This document shows, in pieces, positions 5,501-6,944 of a stretch of DNA of 6,944 bases. Numbering within the stretch: position 1 is the stretch's first letter; the number at the start of each line of letters is the position of its first letter. Where the stretch lies: assembly GCA_002718015.1 (NCBI GenBank), contig PBCW01000004.1:1-6944 (forward strand), written 5' to 3'. Origin of the DNA: Rhodospirillaceae bacterium (GTDB taxonomy: Bacteria; Pseudomonadota; Alphaproteobacteria; UBA8366). The notes below the pieces were generated by a model. It did not search any database, was not told where the DNA came from, and saw only the letters and a list, made by a program, of their open reading frames with translations. Made by a program: the position numbers and the translations under genes.

Positions 5501-6682
5501 GTGAAGTACCCCACCATAGATAAAGATAATTATCCACTAGGTTTTTTATACATAAAAGGGGACAAACAACCTGATATCGTACAAGGAAAAATCGGAACAA
5601 CAACCTACACAACTCATGCAAGGCAAATGGCATTATTCCAAAAAGAGGCCCTTATTCAAGAAGGAGATAAGGGAAGCAGGTGGCGACTTTCGTCAGATGA
5701 GGGAAAACACCTATCTGGAACAGACCTTGCCCCTTTTCCGCTTGGTTTTTTTAATGCAGCGCTTCACGGTGATTTAATAGGACGGATTCGCCAATTTGCC
5801 AAACTTGAAGAGATAACTATCGACACAATAGACATGGAAGTTTCCAATTTTTATTATATGACTGGCTCATTTGTGAAAGGAGATGCTGCAGGTCATGCGG
5901 AGCCACCACTGGTTGAAATATCTATAAACGCAAATACGAGCCCGGAAAAAATTAACAAAATTATATCAGAAGCTCTAACAGCTTCTCCTTTAATATATGG
6001 ATATCGGAATGAGCTTCTCAGCCGCTTTTCATTATTCGTAAATGGCAACCAAAAAAGATTATCAAATTTGCCAAATTGCCCAGTAGATGCCGCTGAAGAT
6101 CCCTTCATGATCTACCAGACAACGCCAGCACCTGTTAGTGATTTTAAATTTATGGATGGCATAATCAGAAAAACAGGCAAAGAATTGGAGGGTGAAATAA
6201 TGAAAGCACCCACAGGAACAACAACAAAAATTATCCGAAACATATATGGAGAGAGTCATACCAATGATGATGGGACCATTGTCATTGCTGACACCGTCCT
6301 TGGTCTCCCGGGGATGACACGTTTTGAGATCGGCAGTGACGAAGGCGGCGACTTTGCTCCTTCCGGCTTAAGCAATATGTGTGCAGGCGTTTCGTTCTGC
6401 TTTCTAACGCAATTACACCGCTATATTGAACATCAGAAATTTTCCATCAGTGGAATGCGCCTTACTCAAACTGTAGATTTCGAAGTAATCGAAGAAAACG
6501 GTGCTCAAATTGGCAAAATGGCCGCCGTCGATACGCATCTTTATATGAATGGAGATGCATCTGAAAAGGAATATGAACGTTTGTTAGAATTATCAGCAAG
6601 ATCTTGCTATTTGCACGCTACCCTCGCGACGGCGCTTGAACCAAAACTGGAGATAAGTCTGAATGGTAAGACAATTTCTTAG
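5501..6682 (+). CDS. Tandem two-domain OsmC-like protein
   Basis: At 393 residues this is over twice the length of a single OsmC/Ohr protein (about 135-150) and appears to hold two OsmC-like folds. The C-terminal copy (about 230-390) keeps both cysteines of the peroxidase family. C300 is placed by register with the following helix (LTQLHRYIEHQKF), and C369 lies in SARSCYLHATL, the counterpart of CPVxxTL; the preceding NGDASEKEYERLLEL matches the family closely. An extra C294 lies six residues before C300. In the N-terminal copy (about 70-185) the equivalent sites are D91 in PLGFFNAALHGD and S162 in TASPLIYGY, so it cannot do OsmC thiol chemistry. OsmC/Ohr proteins reduce organic hydroperoxides; whether this one is a peroxidase or a binding protein is open. 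GTG start with a good ribosome site. It follows the ThDP gene by 43 bp and precedes the hydrolase by 32 bp, so cotranscription is likely. Confidence 0.8.
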   Translation: MKYPTIDKDNYPLGFLYIKGDKQPDIVQGKIGTTTYTTHARQMALFQKEALIQEGDKGSRWRLSSDEGKHLSGTDLAPFPLGFFNAALHGDLIGRIRQFAKLEEITIDTIDMEVSNFYYMTGSFVKGDAAGHAEPPLVEISINANTSPEKINKIISEALTASPLIYGYRNELLSRFSLFVNGNQKRLSNLPNCPVDAAEDPFMIYQTTPAPVSDFKFMDGIIRKTGKELEGEIMKAPTGTTTKIIRNIYGESHTNDDGTIVIADTVLGLPGMTRFEIGSDEGGDFAPSGLSNMCAGVSFCFLTQLHRYIEHQKFSISGMRLTQTVDFEVIEENGAQIGKMAAVDTHLYMNGDASEKEYERLLELSARSCYLHATLATALEPKLEISLNGKTIS

Positions 6683-6714
6683 AATAAGCAGAGAATAGGA
6701 TTAAGGAATTCAGC

Positions 6715-6944
6715 ATGAAGTCATTGAAAACCCGACGAGACGAACAACAATGGATGCTAGACCTTGCACTTAATATGCGTGGAAGAGTTCAGAATTTTGA
6801 GAGAGATGATTGGGAAACACCCAAGCGCGCTCATAATTATAGGATGCTGCCTAAAATGTGGCGCCAAAAAGCAGAGCATGATGAAGCACTAGCGAAACAG
6901 GCTGAAAAACAAGGTTTTCTGATGACTGCATTGGAACATTATGA
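6715..6944 (+). CDS. Alpha/beta-hydrolase, FrsA / DHPON-hydrolase-like, N-terminal part only (runs off the right edge)
   Basis: ATG 6715 follows AAGGA (6703-6707) at 7 nt and opens a frame of 76 codons plus 2 bases to the end of the window. The visible region is charged and helical: MRGRVQNFERDDW, then W49, a lysine/alanine/glutamate helix, and G67-x-x-x-T71-A72 followed by LEHY. Aligned without gaps to the hydrolase at the left edge, the W-to-TA interval is the same 22 residues with seven identities, so both appear to belong to the same hydrolase family with an N-terminal helical cap. The nucleophile domain is outside the window; the assignment rests on the cap pattern alone. It lies 32 bp after the OsmC-like gene and is probably cotranscribed with it. 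Little similarity is seen outside this helix pair, so the two copies are diverged paralogues rather than a recent duplication. Confidence 0.6.
   Translation, partial: MKSLKTRRDEQQWMLDLALNMRGRVQNFERDDWETPKRAHNYRMLPKMWRQKAEHDEALAKQAEKQGFLMTALEHY

Noticed and set aside
1..6944. CRISPR arrays, insertion sequences, tRNA or rRNA genes, phage genes
   Set aside because: I looked for direct repeats, transposase-like frames, terminal inverted repeats and RNA-gene signatures and saw none. All eight genes are open across their visible lengths without frameshifts.

Overview
The window is AT-rich chromosomal DNA (about 40% G+C by eye), densely coding. It has alternative start codons (TTG twice, GTG once), Shine-Dalgarno sites and short intergenic gaps, so it is bacterial. 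The enzyme families suggest a Pseudomonadota genome, perhaps an AT-rich alphaproteobacterium. That is inference: there is no rRNA, tRNA or marker gene to fix the taxon.

Layout: two gene runs diverge from a 207-bp AT-rich intergenic region (2446-2652). Leftward (minus strand), in transcription order, are a TauE/SafE-type permease (2445-1708), a VOC protein resembling methylmalonyl-CoA epimerase (1658-1230), a crotonase-fold enzyme of the MenB/BadI type (1216-362), and the first 106 codons of an alpha/beta-hydrolase (318 to beyond base 1). Rightward are a cyclase-family metal hydrolase (2653-3624), a ThDP-dependent acetolactate-synthase-like enzyme (3781-5457), a two-domain OsmC-like protein (5501-6682), and the first 76 codons of a second alpha/beta-hydrolase (6715 to beyond 6944).

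The two truncated hydrolases share an ungapped motif in their N-terminal helical region. They look like two members of the FrsA / 2,6-dihydroxypseudooxynicotine-hydrolase-like family placed at the outer ends of a mirrored cluster. No regulator, transposase, tRNA, CRISPR array or phage gene is visible.

Taken together this looks like an uncharacterised catabolic locus. Several of its families include members that cleave C-C or ring bonds next to carbonyl groups: the DHPON-hydrolase type, the BadI type, the ThDP lyase/hydrolase type and the cyclase-family hydrolases. The permease would move a small organic or sulfonated anion, and the OsmC-like protein may deal with peroxides or bind a substrate. 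The substrate cannot be read from the sequence. The control region carries two copies of TTTATSATAAA forming a 13-bp perfect inverted repeat, a plausible operator.
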